A stretch of DNA of 64,000 nt from Pseudomonas sp. REP124 (lineage in GTDB: Bacteria; Pseudomonadota; Gammaproteobacteria; Pseudomonadales; Pseudomonadaceae), in contig NZ_JAIQWX010000006.1 in assembly GCF_020164475.1 (NCBI RefSeq), positions 1 to 64,000 on the forward strand, in the 5' to 3' direction. Made by a program: the position numbers and the translations under genes. This document shows, one piece after another, positions 45,871 through 54,206 of this stretch (position 1 is the stretch's first letter; every line of letters begins with the position of its first letter). The notes beneath the pieces are model-generated. The model was not told the DNA's origin. It did no database searches and worked only from the letters and a program-made list of their open reading frames with translations.

Positions 45871-48450
45871 TTAGATCCGTGTCTTTAGTGTATAGAGCAT
45901 TTCGAGCGCACGACGTGGTGTCATGTCGTCCAGATCGAGCTTGGCCAACTCATCCAGCACCGGATGCGGCAGGCTGGCGAACAGGTCGCTCTGCTGCGGC
46001 GCGGCCGGTTTGCCCTTGGCTGGCTTGGGTGCTTCATGGGGCAAGGCGGTGTCTTCCAGGCGGCTCAAGTGCTCGCGGGCGCGCAGGATCACTTCGCTCG
46101 GCACGCCGGCCAGTTGGGCTACCGCCAGGCCATAACTCTGGCTGGCAGGTCCCGGCAGTACGTGGTGCAGGAACACGATGCGCTCGTTGTGCTCGGTGGC
46201 ATTGAGGTGCACGTTGGCTACCAGCGGCTGCGATTCCGGTAATACCGTAAGCTCAAAGTAGTGAGTCGCGAACAGCGTGTAAGCGCGCAAATGCGCCAGG
46301 CGTTCGGCCGCAGCCCAAGCCAGGGATAAGCCGTCGAAAGTACTGGTGCCGCGCCCGACTTCGTCCATCAGCACCAGGCTGCGCTCGGTGGCGTTGTGCA
46401 GGATGTTGGCGGTTTCGCTCATTTCCACCATGAAGGTCGAGCGTCCACCCGCCAGGTCATCGCTGGAACCGATCCGGGTGAAGATCCGGTCCACGAGTGA
46501 CAATTCGCAACTGGCTGCGGGTACGAAACTGCCGATATGGGCCAGCAACACGATCAACGCGGTCTGGCGCATGTAGGTGGATTTACCGCCCATGTTCGGA
46601 CCGGTGATCACCAGCATGCGGGTGTTGTCATCGAGGCTCAGATCGTTGGCCACAAACGGCGTGGTCAGCACTTGCTCGACCACCGGGTGGCGACCCTGAC
46701 TGATGCGCATGCACGGTTCGCTGACGAAACGCGGGCAGTTCAGGTCCAGGTTCAGCGCACGTTCGGCCAGGTTGCTCAGCACATCCAGCTCGGCGAGGGC
46801 GCCGGCGGTGTCCTGCAGCGGCGGCAATTGTGATATCAGATCTTCGAGCAATGCTTCGTAAAGCATCTTCTCCCGAGCCAAAGCCCGGCTCTTGGCCGAT
46901 AGCGCTTTGTCTTCGAACTCCTTAAGTTCCGGGGTGATGAAGCGCTCGGCACCCTTGAGGGTCTGGCGACGGATATAGTCCGCCGGCGCCGATTCGGCCT
47001 GCTTGCTCGGCAACTCGATGAAGTAACCGTGGATGCGGTTGTACCCGACCTTCAAGTGCGACAGGCCCGTACGGGCTTTTTCGCGAGCTTCGAGATCGAT
47101 CAGGAATTGCCCGGCGTTTTCACTCAGCGACTGCAACTCGTCGAGTTCGCTGTCGTAACCGGTCTTCAACACGCCACCGTCACGGATCACCGCGGGCGGG
47201 TTGTCGATGATGGCTTTTTCCAGCAGCGCCGCCAACTCCGGATAGGTACTGGTGGTGGTCGCCAGCTTCTGCAGGTGCGGGGCTTCCAGTTCGGTCATTG
47301 CCACTTGCAGATCAGGCAACGCGCCGAGTGCGTCGCGCAGGCGCGCGAGGTCTCGCGGACGCGCATTGCGCAGACCGATCCGCGCCAGAATCCGCTCGAT
47401 ATCGCCGATTTCCTTCAACTGCGGTTGCAGCTGTTCGAAGCGATAGCGGTCGAGCAGGCAGGAAATCGATGTCTGGCGAGCCAGCAAAACAGTCAGGTCA
47501 CGCAGCGGACGGTTCAGCCAGCGGGTCAGCAGGCGGCTGCCCATGGCGGTCTGGCAACGGTCGACCACCGATTGCAGCGTGTTGTCGCGGCCACCGGCCA
47601 GGTTGGTATCGAGTTCCAGGTTGCGCCGGCTCGCGCCGTCGAGCACCACGGTATCGTCCAGACGCTCATGACGCAGACTGCGCAAATGGGGCAGGGTAGT
47701 ACGCTGGGTTTCCTTGGCGTAGGCCAGCAGGCAACCGGCGGCACCGATGGCCAGGGTCAGGGTCTCGCAGCCAAAACCTTTCAGATCCTGAGTGGAAAAT
47801 TGCTGGCACAGGCTTTTATGCGCCGAATCTCGCTCGAAATCCCATGGTGCGCGGCGGCGAACACCACGGCGTTTCTCCGCCGGCAGATCCTTCGGCCAGT
47901 CATCCGGGATCAGCAATTCCACCGGATTGACACGCTCGAGTTCCGCCAGCAGGTTTTCCCAACCCTTGATTTCCAGGACGCTGAAGTTACCGCTGGTGAT
48001 ATCCAGCACTGCCAAACCGAACAGGCGCTCGTCTCCAAGAACGGCAGCGATCAGATTGTCGCGACGCTCATCCAGCAGCGCTTCGTCACTCACCGTTCCC
48101 GGCGTGATGATCCGCACCACCTGACGCTCCACCGGTCCCTTGCTGGTGGCCGGGTCTCCGACCTGCTCGCAGATCACCACCGACTCGCCGAGCTTCACCA
48201 GTTTGGCCAGGTAACCCTCGGCCGCATGATAAGGAATGCCGCACATCGGAATCGCCTGACCTGCCGACTGCCCGCGAGCGGTCAGGGTGATGTCGAGCAA
48301 CTTGGCGGCCTTCTTCGCGTCCTCATAGAAGATCTCGTAGAAGTCACCCATGCGGTAGAACATCAACTGGTCGGGGTGCTGGTTCTTCAGGCGCCAGTAC
48401 TGCTGCATCATTGGCGTGTGGGAGGACAGGTCGGTAAGGGCTTTATTCAT
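45871..48450 (-). CDS. mutS: DNA mismatch repair protein MutS
   Basis: Mismatch recognition ATPase. The start at 48450 ([20 protein letters not shown]) gives 859 residues; upstream in-frame codons to 48558 lack homology. FYRMGDFYE is the mismatch-contact loop, the Walker A is [13 protein letters not shown], Walker [14 protein letters not shown], and FATHYFELT is the late ATPase motif. An uncharged linker and a C-terminal tetramer segment follow. No sign of damage, so a mutator phenotype is not expected. Confidence 0.97.
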   Translation of the reverse strand: MNKALTDLSSHTPMMQQYWRLKNQHPDQLMFYRMGDFYEIFYEDAKKAAKLLDITLTARGQSAGQAIPMCGIPYHAAEGYLAKLVKLGESVVICEQVGDPATSKGPVERQVVRIITPGTVSDEALLDERRDNLIAAVLGDERLFGLAVLDITSGNFSVLEIKGWENLLAELERVNPVELLIPDDWPKDLPAEKRRGVRRRAPWDFERDSAHKSLCQQFSTQDLKGFGCETLTLAIGAAGCLLAYAKETQRTTLPHLRSLRHERLDDTVVLDGASRRNLELDTNLAGGRDNTLQSVVDRCQTAMGSRLLTRWLNRPLRDLTVLLARQTSISCLLDRYRFEQLQPQLKEIGDIERILARIGLRNARPRDLARLRDALGALPDLQVAMTELEAPHLQKLATTTSTYPELAALLEKAIIDNPPAVIRDGGVLKTGYDSELDELQSLSENAGQFLIDLEAREKARTGLSHLKVGYNRIHGYFIELPSKQAESAPADYIRRQTLKGAERFITPELKEFEDKALSAKSRALAREKMLYEALLEDLISQLPPLQDTAGALAELDVLSNLAERALNLDLNCPRFVSEPCMRISQGRHPVVEQVLTTPFVANDLSLDDNTRMLVITGPNMGGKSTYMRQTALIVLLAHIGSFVPAASCELSLVDRIFTRIGSSDDLAGGRSTFMVEMSETANILHNATERSLVLMDEVGRGTSTFDGLSLAWAAAERLAHLRAYTLFATHYFELTVLPESQPLVANVHLNATEHNERIVFLHHVLPGPASQSYGLAVAQLAGVPSEVILRAREHLSRLEDTALPHEAPKPAKGKPAAPQQSDLFASLPHPVLDELAKLDLDDMTPRRALEMLYTLKTRI

Positions 48451-48610
48451 CGGTGATCGGAAAACTCGTTCAAAGGTGTAGGGCAAAAATGGGGCATCGG
48501 CCCGACTTTTCCGCAATGGGCGCAAGATTAACATGGGCGCTCTGCAGGACGCAGGCATGAACGCTGCGTGGTTCTGTTATGCAGCGTCCTTCGCGGCTTA
48601 TGCGTCATTT

Positions 48611-48624
48611 ATGCAATTGAGCAT
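48611..48624. promoter_or_regulatory. Repressor operator O1 (ATGC-N6-GCAT) upstream of the island repressor
   Basis: ATGCAATTGAGCAT lies 28 bases before the repressor start codon and overlaps a TTGAGC hexamer (48617-48622). It matches exactly the three sites at 49484-49551, so it is a likely autoregulatory site. A near copy, ATGCAAAAACGCAA, is at 48661-48674 inside the gene. Confidence 0.6.
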
Positions 48625-48651
48625 TTGTCTTCTGTCAATAGAACGAGCAAT

Positions 48652-49395
48652 ATGCGCGTTATGCAAAAACGCAATGTTTCTACCGTCCTAAGAGCACTGC
48701 TCGACCAGCACGGGATCTCCCCCACGGAGCTCCACCGTCGCACCGGCGTGCCTCAATCCACTCTCTCGCGGATTCTCAGCGGGAAGATCGTCGATCCTTC
48801 GGATAAACACATCTCGAAAATCGCCGAATACTTCTCGGTGAGCACCGACCAGTTGCGTGGCCGCGCGGATGTCGCGTCGGCAGCAGTTGGCGGGCGCGAT
48901 CAATCACATTCGGAACTCAAGGATATAAGTCTGTGGGACGACGACACCCCCGTCGATGACGACGAGGTCTCGGTCCCCTTTCTTCGCGAGGTTGAATTGG
49001 CCGCGGGATCAGGAAGATTCGTCATCGAAGAGAGCGAGCGCGCAAGCCTGCGCTTCGGCAAGCGCAGCCTGCGCCACAATGGCGTGCAGTTCGACCAGGC
49101 CAAATGCGTGACCGTTCGCGGCAACAGCATGTTGCCGGTGCTGCGCGATGGCGCCACGGTGGGGGTCAACGCTGGGAAGTCCGGGATTGGCGACATCGTC
49201 GATGGCGACCTTTATGCGATCAACCACAACGGCCAATTGCGGGTGAAACAACTCTACCGCCTGCCCACCGGCATTCGTCTGCGCAGCTTCAATCGCGACG
49301 AACACCCCGACGAGGACTACAGCTTCCAGGAAATGCAGGAAGAACAAATCGTGATCCTCGGCCACGTCTTCTGGTGGGGCATGTACGCCCGCTAA
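48652..49395 (+). CDS. PrtR-like XRE/S24 self-cleaving repressor
   Basis: Repressor of the phage-derived lysis island. From ATG 48652 it has 247 residues; ATG 48661 would shorten it by three. N-terminal HTH (about 22-45, ISPTELHRRTGVPQSTLSR), acidic linker, then an S24 peptidase domain with cleavage pair A118-G119 in ELAAGSGRF, Ser nucleophile S159 in RGNSMLPVL and Lys K199 in QLRVKQLYR. Like LexA and PrtR it should cleave itself with RecA after DNA damage. It is downstream of and divergent from mutS. No prtN-like activator gene is present, so it probably controls the lysis promoter directly. Confidence 0.9.
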   Translation: MRVMQKRNVSTVLRALLDQHGISPTELHRRTGVPQSTLSRILSGKIVDPSDKHISKIAEYFSVSTDQLRGRADVASAAVGGRDQSHSELKDISLWDDDTPVDDDEVSVPFLREVELAAGSGRFVIEESERASLRFGKRSLRHNGVQFDQAKCVTVRGNSMLPVLRDGATVGVNAGKSGIGDIVDGDLYAINHNGQLRVKQLYRLPTGIRLRSFNRDEHPDEDYSFQEMQEEQIVILGHVFWWGMYAR

Positions 49396-49412
49396 CCCGA
49401 TCACCATTCGAC

Positions 49413-49440
49413 AAAAACCCGCCCTCAGGCGGGTTTTTTT
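49413..49440 (+). terminator. Intrinsic terminator after the repressor gene
   Basis: AAAAACCCGCC-CTCA-GGCGGGTTTTTTT, 17 bases after the repressor stop. Confidence 0.92.
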
Positions 49441-49483
49441 CGCCTTGAAAAAGCTGGCCAAGCCTTTGTTTGCGGGGCTTTTA

Positions 49484-49551
49484 ATGCGCTGGTGCATTTG
49501 TCGTGCATAAATAAATGCATTTACGCATTGACTGTATATGCATCCATGCAT
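49484..49551. promoter_or_regulatory. Operator array: three ATGC-N6-GCAT sites
   Basis: Exact sites at 49484-49497 (ATGCGCTGGTGCAT), 49515-49528 (ATGCATTTACGCAT) and 49538-49551 (ATGCATCCATGCAT), centred 31 and 23 bases apart. The last is part of an 18-base perfect palindrome with a two-base centre (ATATGCATCCATGCATAT, 49536-49553) that fills the -35/-10 spacer of the lysis promoter. The same motif is beside the repressor gene. Binding by the S24 repressor is inferred. Confidence 0.72.
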
Positions 49552-49556
49552 ATTCT
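49528..49556 (+). promoter_or_regulatory. Lysis-cassette promoter (TTGACT-N17-TATTCT)
   Basis: TTGACT at 49528-49533, a 17-base spacer and TATTCT at 49551-49556. This is one of the best sigma70 promoters in the window and it is covered by the operators. It should start a transcript near 49563 that reads the leader and the phage genes that follow. Confidence 0.75.
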
Positions 49557-49620
49557 TTGTCTCAAGCCGCTACACAAAGTGGCTCGAAACGAAGCTCTTT
49601 AGTTACACCAAAAGGCAGCG

Positions 49621-49731
49621 ATGAACCGGCCTCAACGGTTCAGAGGGTTGGCAACTGACCCGGGTGTGCAGCGTAAAGCACCGAAAGCAGTTATCCGGCG
49701 GGCAGGGACCGCGGCCGGAAGAACAATCTGA
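49621..49731 (+). CDS. Possible 36-residue basic leader peptide
   Basis: An ATG after AAAAGGCAGCG opens a 36-codon frame (MNRPQRFRGLATDPGV..., ending RAGTAAGRTI) rich in Arg, Lys and Pro. It is the only open frame with a ribosome binding site in the 486-base gap between the repressor and tfa. It may be a leader peptide or chance; the surrounding DNA looks like an untranslated leader with short inverted repeats (for example CCTCAACGGTT near 49630). Confidence 0.25.
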   Translation: MNRPQRFRGLATDPGVQRKAPKAVIRRAGTAAGRTI

Positions 49732-49779
49732 ACAGACCCGTACCGCGCCAGTAGCGCCGAAAGGTCGACGCGAAGGACC

Positions 49780-49824
49780 GCATTACTGAAAAGCCCGGTT
49801 CATGCCGGGCTTTTTGGAATGCCT
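49780..49824. repeat. Direct repeat copy 1, with terminator-like hairpin, before tfa
   Basis: A 45-base sequence running from GCATTACTGAAAAGCC to GGGCTTTTTGGAATGCCT, with a central stem (AAAAGCCCGG / CCGGGCTTTTT). Copy 2 is at 50342-50386, after tfa; the two differ only within the loop side of the stem. The hairpin plus T run could attenuate transcription. Confidence 0.88.
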
Positions 49825-49881
49825 ACCTGACAGGGCAGATACCACGTGCCGGGGGACTCCGGCCTCAATAAGGAAATTACG

Positions 49882-50298
49882 ATGAAAAAATACGCACGCG
49901 TCGTCGATGGCCAAGTCGACAACATCTTCGAAACCAGCAACCCGATCACCGAGGAATTCCCGACCGATCAGGTCTGGGTGGATGTCACTGCATTGCCCAG
50001 GATCGACTACTCCTGGAATGCGGTGAATACCGATGGCGTCTGGACGTTCACGGACAGTAATCCGTGGGCGCAGCCATCCGAACTGGCCTGGCAAATGCGA
50101 ATGGCAAGAGAGCAACGGTACCTCAAGGTAAACACCACTCTGGATTCCACAGCGCTTCAGTACAAGGTTGATCTGGGAGTCGCCACTGCCGCCGATGAAG
50201 CCGCTCTGCTGGCTTACAAGCAGTTCTTCATCGATATGAGCAGCGTGAACAAGCAACCGGGCTACCCGCTGACCGTCACCTGGCCCGAGATTCCGTAA
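49882..50298 (+). CDS. Phage tail fibre assembly-like protein
   Basis: 138 residues from ATG 49882 (MKKYARVVDGQVDNIFETSN), with AAGGA upstream. The C-terminal section TAADEAALLAYKQFFIDMSS and GYPLTVTWPEIP resembles the Caudovirales tail-fibre-assembly (Tfa) domain; the N-terminal half is a short beta-rich domain seen in Pseudomonas phage tail proteins. Tfa proteins normally follow a tail-fibre gene, but none is present here. It is bracketed by the 45-base direct repeats, which mark it as a moveable cassette or a deletion remnant. Confidence 0.72.
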   Translation: MKKYARVVDGQVDNIFETSNPITEEFPTDQVWVDVTALPRIDYSWNAVNTDGVWTFTDSNPWAQPSELAWQMRMAREQRYLKVNTTLDSTALQYKVDLGVATAADEAALLAYKQFFIDMSSVNKQPGYPLTVTWPEIP

Positions 50299-50341
50299 GT
50301 TCAACTTCAGCCATCTGTAAATACACCCCGTCAAGCGGAGT

Positions 50342-50386
50342 GCATTACTGAAAAGCCTGGCTAACACCGGGCTTTTTGGAATGCCT
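50342..50386. repeat. Direct repeat copy 2, with terminator-like hairpin, after tfa
   Basis: Second copy of the 45-base repeat; stem AAAAGCCTGG / CCGGGCTTTTT. It follows the tfa stop by 43 bases and separates it from the holin gene. Confidence 0.88.
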
Positions 50387-50441
50387 GCCTCGGTCATCTT
50401 CGAATCCGGCACACACCATCAATCACCCCAGGAGGTGAGAC

Positions 50442-50795
50442 ATGACATACGAGCAACAAGTGTTGCTGGACATGCCGATCTGGCTCGTCATCGTTCTCGC
50501 CCTGCTGGGCGGGATATCCGGCGAAATGTGGCGCGCCGACAAGGACGGCGCTCGCGGCTGGTCATTGCTGAGACGGTTGGCCCTTCGTTCTGGTGCCTGC
50601 ATGGTCTGCGGCGTTTCGGCCGTTATGCTGCTCTACGCAGCCGGTATGTCGATCTGGACCTCGGGCGCCTTTGGGTGTCTTACCGCGATGGCGGGAGCGG
50701 ACGTGGCAATCGGGCTTTACGAGCGTTGGGCTGCGAAGCGTATCGGGGTTTGTGAGGTGCCGCCGCCCCGAGATTCCCGATCTGACCAGAACTGA
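50442..50795 (+). CDS. Holin (pyocin R2-type family)
   Basis: 117 residues from ATG 50442 with the very strong ribosome binding site AGGAGGTGAGAC. Three hydrophobic segments (about 12-29, 51-69 and 74-90) suit a class I holin, and the charged C-terminus (PPPRDSRSDQN) is cytoplasmic. It resembles holins of Pseudomonas R-type pyocin clusters. It would open the inner membrane so that the endolysin encoded next can reach the murein. Confidence 0.85.
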   Translation: MTYEQQVLLDMPIWLVIVLALLGGISGEMWRADKDGARGWSLLRRLALRSGACMVCGVSAVMLLYAAGMSIWTSGAFGCLTAMAGADVAIGLYERWAAKRIGVCEVPPPRDSRSDQN

Positions 50796-50878
50796 AATTC
50801 AGGAGGAAGTTCTTGTAATTCACGTCCTGGCCAGACTTCACGCGTTGACGCGTCATTAAGTATTGAGGTTCTTCGACG

Positions 50879-51442
50879 ATGGAGCTCACCTTTGCGCAGT
50901 TGCTTGAAATCTATTCCCACGCCCGCATCCATGCGGGCGTTTTCGTTTCCCCCCTCAACACCGCCATGGCTCGCCGCAAAATCAACTCGCCCAAACGCAT
51001 CGCCGCCTTCCTCGCACAAGTCGGCCATGAATCCGGGCAGTTGCAGTACGTGCGTGAACTGGGTAGCGATCAATACCTGAGCAAATACGACACAGGATCC
51101 CTGGCTGCTCGCCTGGGCAATACGCCGGAGCCCGATGGCGATGGTCAGCGTTATCGTGGTCGGGGTCTGATCCAGATCACCGGTCGCAATAACTATCGCC
51201 AGTGCAGCCTTGGCCTGTTTGGTGATGAGCGTTTGTTGGCTTTGCCGGAACTGCTCGAGCAACCGCAGTGGGCCGCCGAGTCTGCGGCGTGGTTCTGGGA
51301 GCAGAACGGCCTCAATGAACTGGCTGATCGCGACCAGTTCAACAGCATCACGCGGCGTATCAACGGTGGCTTGAACGGATTGCAGGATCGTTTGCAGCTC
51401 TGGGCGCGGGCGAGGGCGGTGTTATGTCAGCCTTCGGTTTGA
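50879..51442 (+). CDS. Endolysin, glycoside hydrolase family 19
   Basis: Peptidoglycan hydrolase of the lysis cassette. 187 residues with no signal peptide, so export needs the holin. GH19 catalytic acids are likely E51 in QVGHESGQ and E60 in YVRELGSD; YRGRGLIQITGRNNYRQCS is the substrate-groove motif. In P. aeruginosa the equivalent pyocin endolysin Lys drives explosive cell lysis. Its 3' end overlaps the Rz gene by 19 bases. Confidence 0.9.
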   Translation: MELTFAQLLEIYSHARIHAGVFVSPLNTAMARRKINSPKRIAAFLAQVGHESGQLQYVRELGSDQYLSKYDTGSLAARLGNTPEPDGDGQRYRGRGLIQITGRNNYRQCSLGLFGDERLLALPELLEQPQWAAESAAWFWEQNGLNELADRDQFNSITRRINGGLNGLQDRLQLWARARAVLCQPSV

Positions 51443-51960
51443 AGCCTGCGGTCTATCGGTGGTTCTGTGCTGCCTTGGTGCTGGTCGTGTTGACCTGCGG
51501 TTCGGCGGCGCTGGCCTGGCGGATTCAGGATTGGCGTTATGGTCGGCAGTTGGCGGAGCAGGCTCGCTTGCACAGTGAATCGCTGAATCAGTTGAATCTG
51601 GCGGCGGCGATGCAGCAACGAATCGAGCAGAACAAGCGCCTGGCCCTCGAGCAACAACTGTCGACCAGCGAACAAAACCATTTCCGAGTGTTGAGCGATG
51701 TCCAACGTGATCAGGATCGCCTGCGCGATCGTCTTGCCACTGCTGATGTGCGGCTGTCAGTCCTCCTCGATGCCGCTGACACGGCTTCAATCCGTACAGT
51801 GCCAGCCGCCTCCGGCCCCGGCGGCGTGGATTCTGGCCCCGTACGCGCCCGACTTGACCCGGCGCATGCTCAACGAATTATCGCCATCACCGATGCCGGC
51901 GACCGGGGATTGATTGCCTTGCAGGCGTGTCAGGCATATGTGAGGGCGCTAATCCGCTAA
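51424..51960 (+). CDS. i-spanin Rz
   Basis: Inner-membrane spanin: one N-terminal membrane segment (about 13-32) and a periplasmic coiled coil (about 40-110) rich in Gln, Glu and Leu; 178 residues. With Rz1 it fuses inner and outer membranes at the last step of lysis. The ATG lies inside the endolysin gene, and the Rz1 frame is entirely inside this gene. The first ~110 residues fit Rz; the C-terminal part is less typical because it shares DNA with Rz1. Confidence 0.85.
   Translation: MSAFGLKPAVYRWFCAALVLVVLTCGSAALAWRIQDWRYGRQLAEQARLHSESLNQLNLAAAMQQRIEQNKRLALEQQLSTSEQNHFRVLSDVQRDQDRLRDRLATADVRLSVLLDAADTASIRTVPAASGPGGVDSGPVRARLDPAHAQRIIAITDAGDRGLIALQACQAYVRALIR
51698..51913 (+). CDS. o-spanin Rz1 lipoprotein, nested within Rz in the +1 frame
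   Basis: 71 residues wholly inside Rz in another frame, the classical lambda-type nested arrangement. A hydrophobic signal of about 19 residues ends at CGCQSS with lipidation at C20, then a short proline-containing mature part (QCQPPPAPAAWILAP). This would anchor in the outer membrane and pair with Rz. The lipobox (LMCGC) is somewhat atypical. Confidence 0.8.
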   Translation: MSNVIRIACAIVLPLLMCGCQSSSMPLTRLQSVQCQPPPAPAAWILAPYAPDLTRRMLNELSPSPMPATGD

Positions 51961-52033
51961 CATTTTGAGCGACCCTGTAACTTGCAAGCGCGATGCGCTC
52001 GTGTACGGTAGGTCTCATTCCGCCCATCAGGAG

Positions 52034-52540
52034 ATGACCGTGAAAGTAACCACTCAACTGGCCGCCGATCTTGGCAGGCACTTGCAGATGCTCAACGCCC
52101 ATGTCTCCACGGCCGAGTCTTGTACCGGTGGCGGGATCGCCGAGGCCATCACTCGCATTCCTGGCAGCTCGGCGTGGTTCGAGGCCGGTTATGTCACCTA
52201 CTCCAACTTGCAGAAGAACATGCAACTGGGTGTCCCGGTCGAGTTGTTCACGACGGTGGGCGCTGTCAGCCAGGAGGTGGTCGAGGCGATGGCCAGGGGG
52301 GCGCAGGAAAAAAGCCGGGCGTTTTTCTCCGTGGCGGTCAGTGGCATTGCCGGGCCGGACGGCGGTTCGCCGAACAAGCCGGTGGGCACGGTATGGCTGG
52401 CCTGGGGCGTGGGCGAGCGGGTATTCAGCGAGTTGCAGCACTTCGCCGGTGACCGCGACGAGGTTCGCCGACAAACGGTGAAGGCCGCGCTAGAGGGGTT
52501 GCTGCGGTATGCCGCGGCAGAAATCTCAAATCAGGGGTAG
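52034..52540 (+). CDS. pncC: Nicotinamide-nucleotide amidohydrolase PncC (CinA C-terminal family)
   Basis: Deamidates NMN to NaMN in NAD salvage; historically called cinA. The ATG at 52034, with CAGGAG upstream, gives 168 residues; upstream codons to 51965 lack homology. [29 protein letters not shown] and [20 protein letters not shown] are the family motifs. Only the amidohydrolase domain is present, as in E. coli YgaD. It marks the right-hand end of the phage island and precedes recA. Confidence 0.93.
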   Translation: MTVKVTTQLAADLGRHLQMLNAHVSTAESCTGGGIAEAITRIPGSSAWFEAGYVTYSNLQKNMQLGVPVELFTTVGAVSQEVVEAMARGAQEKSRAFFSVAVSGIAGPDGGSPNKPVGTVWLAWGVGERVFSELQHFAGDRDEVRRQTVKAALEGLLRYAAAEISNQG

Positions 52541-52567
52541 GCGATCCACAATCGCTGTGGAATAATA

Positions 52568-52583
52568 CTGGCTACTTATACAG
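52568..52583. promoter_or_regulatory. LexA (SOS) box of recA
   Basis: CTGGCTACTTATACAG fits CTG-N10-CAG, with the TATACAG half perfect. It lies 41 bases before the recA ATG, where autoregulation by LexA is expected. No such box is seen before the phage lysis operon, which instead has its own repressor sites. Confidence 0.8.
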
Positions 52584-52623
52584 GTGTTGGCCGTCAGGCC
52601 TTATTGATTACGTGAGGACTTTA

Positions 52624-53682
52624 ATGGACGACAACAAGAAGAAAGCCTTGGCTGCGGCCCTGGGTCAGATCGAACGTCAATTCGGCAAGGGTGCCGTAAT
52701 GCGTATGGGCGATCAGGACCGTCAGGCGATCCCATCCATCTCTACTGGCTCTCTGGGTCTGGACATTGCTCTTGGCATCGGCGGTCTGCCAAAAGGCCGT
52801 ATTGTTGAAATCTACGGTCCTGAATCTTCCGGTAAAACCACTCTCACTCTCTCCGTGATCGCCCAGGCTCAAAAAGCTGGCGCGACCTGCGCATTCGTCG
52901 ACGCCGAACACGCCCTGGACCCTGAATACGCCGGCAAGCTGGGCGTGAACGTCGACGATCTGCTGGTTTCCCAGCCGGACACCGGCGAACAGGCCCTGGA
53001 AATCACCGACATGCTGGTGCGTTCCAACGCGGTTGACGTGATCATCGTCGACTCCGTGGCGGCGCTGGTACCGAAGGCTGAAATCGAAGGCGAAATGGGT
53101 GACATGCATGTGGGCCTGCAAGCCCGTCTGATGTCCCAGGCGCTGCGTAAAATCACCGGTAACATCAAGAACGCCAACTGCCTGGTGATCTTCATCAACC
53201 AGATCCGTATGAAAATCGGTGTGATGTTCGGCAGCCCGGAAACCACCACCGGTGGTAACGCGCTGAAGTTCTACGCTTCGGTTCGTCTGGACATCCGTCG
53301 CACTGGCGCGGTGAAAGAAGGTGATGAAGTCGTCGGTAGCGAAACCCGCGTCAAGGTTGTGAAGAACAAGGTGGCTTCGCCGTTCCGTCAGGCCGAGTTC
53401 CAGATTCTTTACGGCAAGGGCATCTACCTCAATGGCGAGATGATCGACCTGGGTGTTCTGCACGGTTTCGTTGAAAAATCCGGTGCCTGGTATGCCTACA
53501 ACGGCACCAAGATCGGTCAGGGTAAAGCCAACTCGGCCAAGTACCTGGCGGATAACCCGGATGTTGCCGCTGCGCTCGAGAAACAACTGCGTGACAAGCT
53601 GCTGTCTCCTGCGTCGGTAGCAGACGCCAAAGCTTCTGCGGTTAAAGAGACCGAAGACGATCTGGCTGACGCTGATATCTGA
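52624..53682 (+). CDS. recA: Recombinase RecA
   Basis: Strand-exchange ATPase and co-protease for LexA-like repressors, including the island repressor 3 kb upstream. The ATG at 52624 ([20 protein letters not shown]) gives 352 residues; an in-frame GTG four codons earlier is less likely. Walker [10 protein letters not shown] is at 65-73; [24 protein letters not shown] and [12 protein letters not shown] are invariant regions. The recX start follows 9 bases after the stop. Confidence 0.98.
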   Translation: MDDNKKKALAAALGQIERQFGKGAVMRMGDQDRQAIPSISTGSLGLDIALGIGGLPKGRIVEIYGPESSGKTTLTLSVIAQAQKAGATCAFVDAEHALDPEYAGKLGVNVDDLLVSQPDTGEQALEITDMLVRSNAVDVIIVDSVAALVPKAEIEGEMGDMHVGLQARLMSQALRKITGNIKNANCLVIFINQIRMKIGVMFGSPETTTGGNALKFYASVRLDIRRTGAVKEGDEVVGSETRVKVVKNKVASPFRQAEFQILYGKGIYLNGEMIDLGVLHGFVEKSGAWYAYNGTKIGQGKANSAKYLADNPDVAAALEKQLRDKLLSPASVADAKASAVKETEDDLADADI

Positions 53683-53690
53683 TTGATCCG

Positions 53691-54158
53691 ATGACGACCG
53701 CCGTACTCGATACACTCGTCGCGGTGCGGCGAACCGCCATGGACCTGCTCGCGCGACGCGAGCACGGTCGAGTCGAGCTGACGCGTAAACTGCGTCAGCG
53801 CGGCGCTCTCCCAGAACTGATCGAAACAGCGCTCGACCGATTGACGGAAGAGGGCTTGCTCTCCGAATCCCGTTATCTCGAAAGCTTCGTTTCCTATCGT
53901 GCCCGCTCCGGCTATGGCCCTTTGCGCATTCGTGAAGAGTTGAGCCAGCGGGGCCTGCAACGCAGCGATATCGAGTTGGCCTTGCGCGAATGCGGTATCG
54001 ACTGGCAGGCGCAACTGGAAGACACCTGGCGGCGCAAGTTTTCCGAGTTGCCGATAGATGCACGGGAACGCGCCAAGCAAGGCAGGTTCCTGGCCTATCG
54101 GGGATACTCCATGGAAATGATCAGCCGCTTGCTCAGTGGCCGAAGCATGGATTACTGA
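53691..54158 (+). CDS. recX: Regulatory protein RecX
   Basis: Inhibits RecA filament growth. 155 residues, Arg/Leu-rich alpha-helical repeats (for example [17 protein letters not shown] and [17 protein letters not shown]), as in the family. Directly downstream of recA, so co-transcribed. A strong terminator follows. Confidence 0.95.
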   Translation: MTTAVLDTLVAVRRTAMDLLARREHGRVELTRKLRQRGALPELIETALDRLTEEGLLSESRYLESFVSYRARSGYGPLRIREELSQRGLQRSDIELALRECGIDWQAQLEDTWRRKFSELPIDARERAKQGRFLAYRGYSMEMISRLLSGRSMDY

Positions 54159-54164
54159 CTGAAT

Positions 54165-54203
54165 AAAAACGGCCCGCTATTTCGATAGCGGGCCGTTTTT
54201 TTT
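54165..54203. terminator. Bidirectional intrinsic terminator between recX and the LOG gene
   Basis: AAAAACGGCCCGCTAT-TTCG-ATAGCGGGCCGTTTTTTTT: a 14-base-pair stem with a UUCG tetraloop and A and T runs on both sides, between convergent genes. Confidence 0.95.
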
Positions 54204-54206
54204 GCC

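Noticed and set aside
48568..48651. Longer N-terminus for the island repressor
   Set aside because: It would translate the operator and promoter region; the HTH domain begins normally after 48652.
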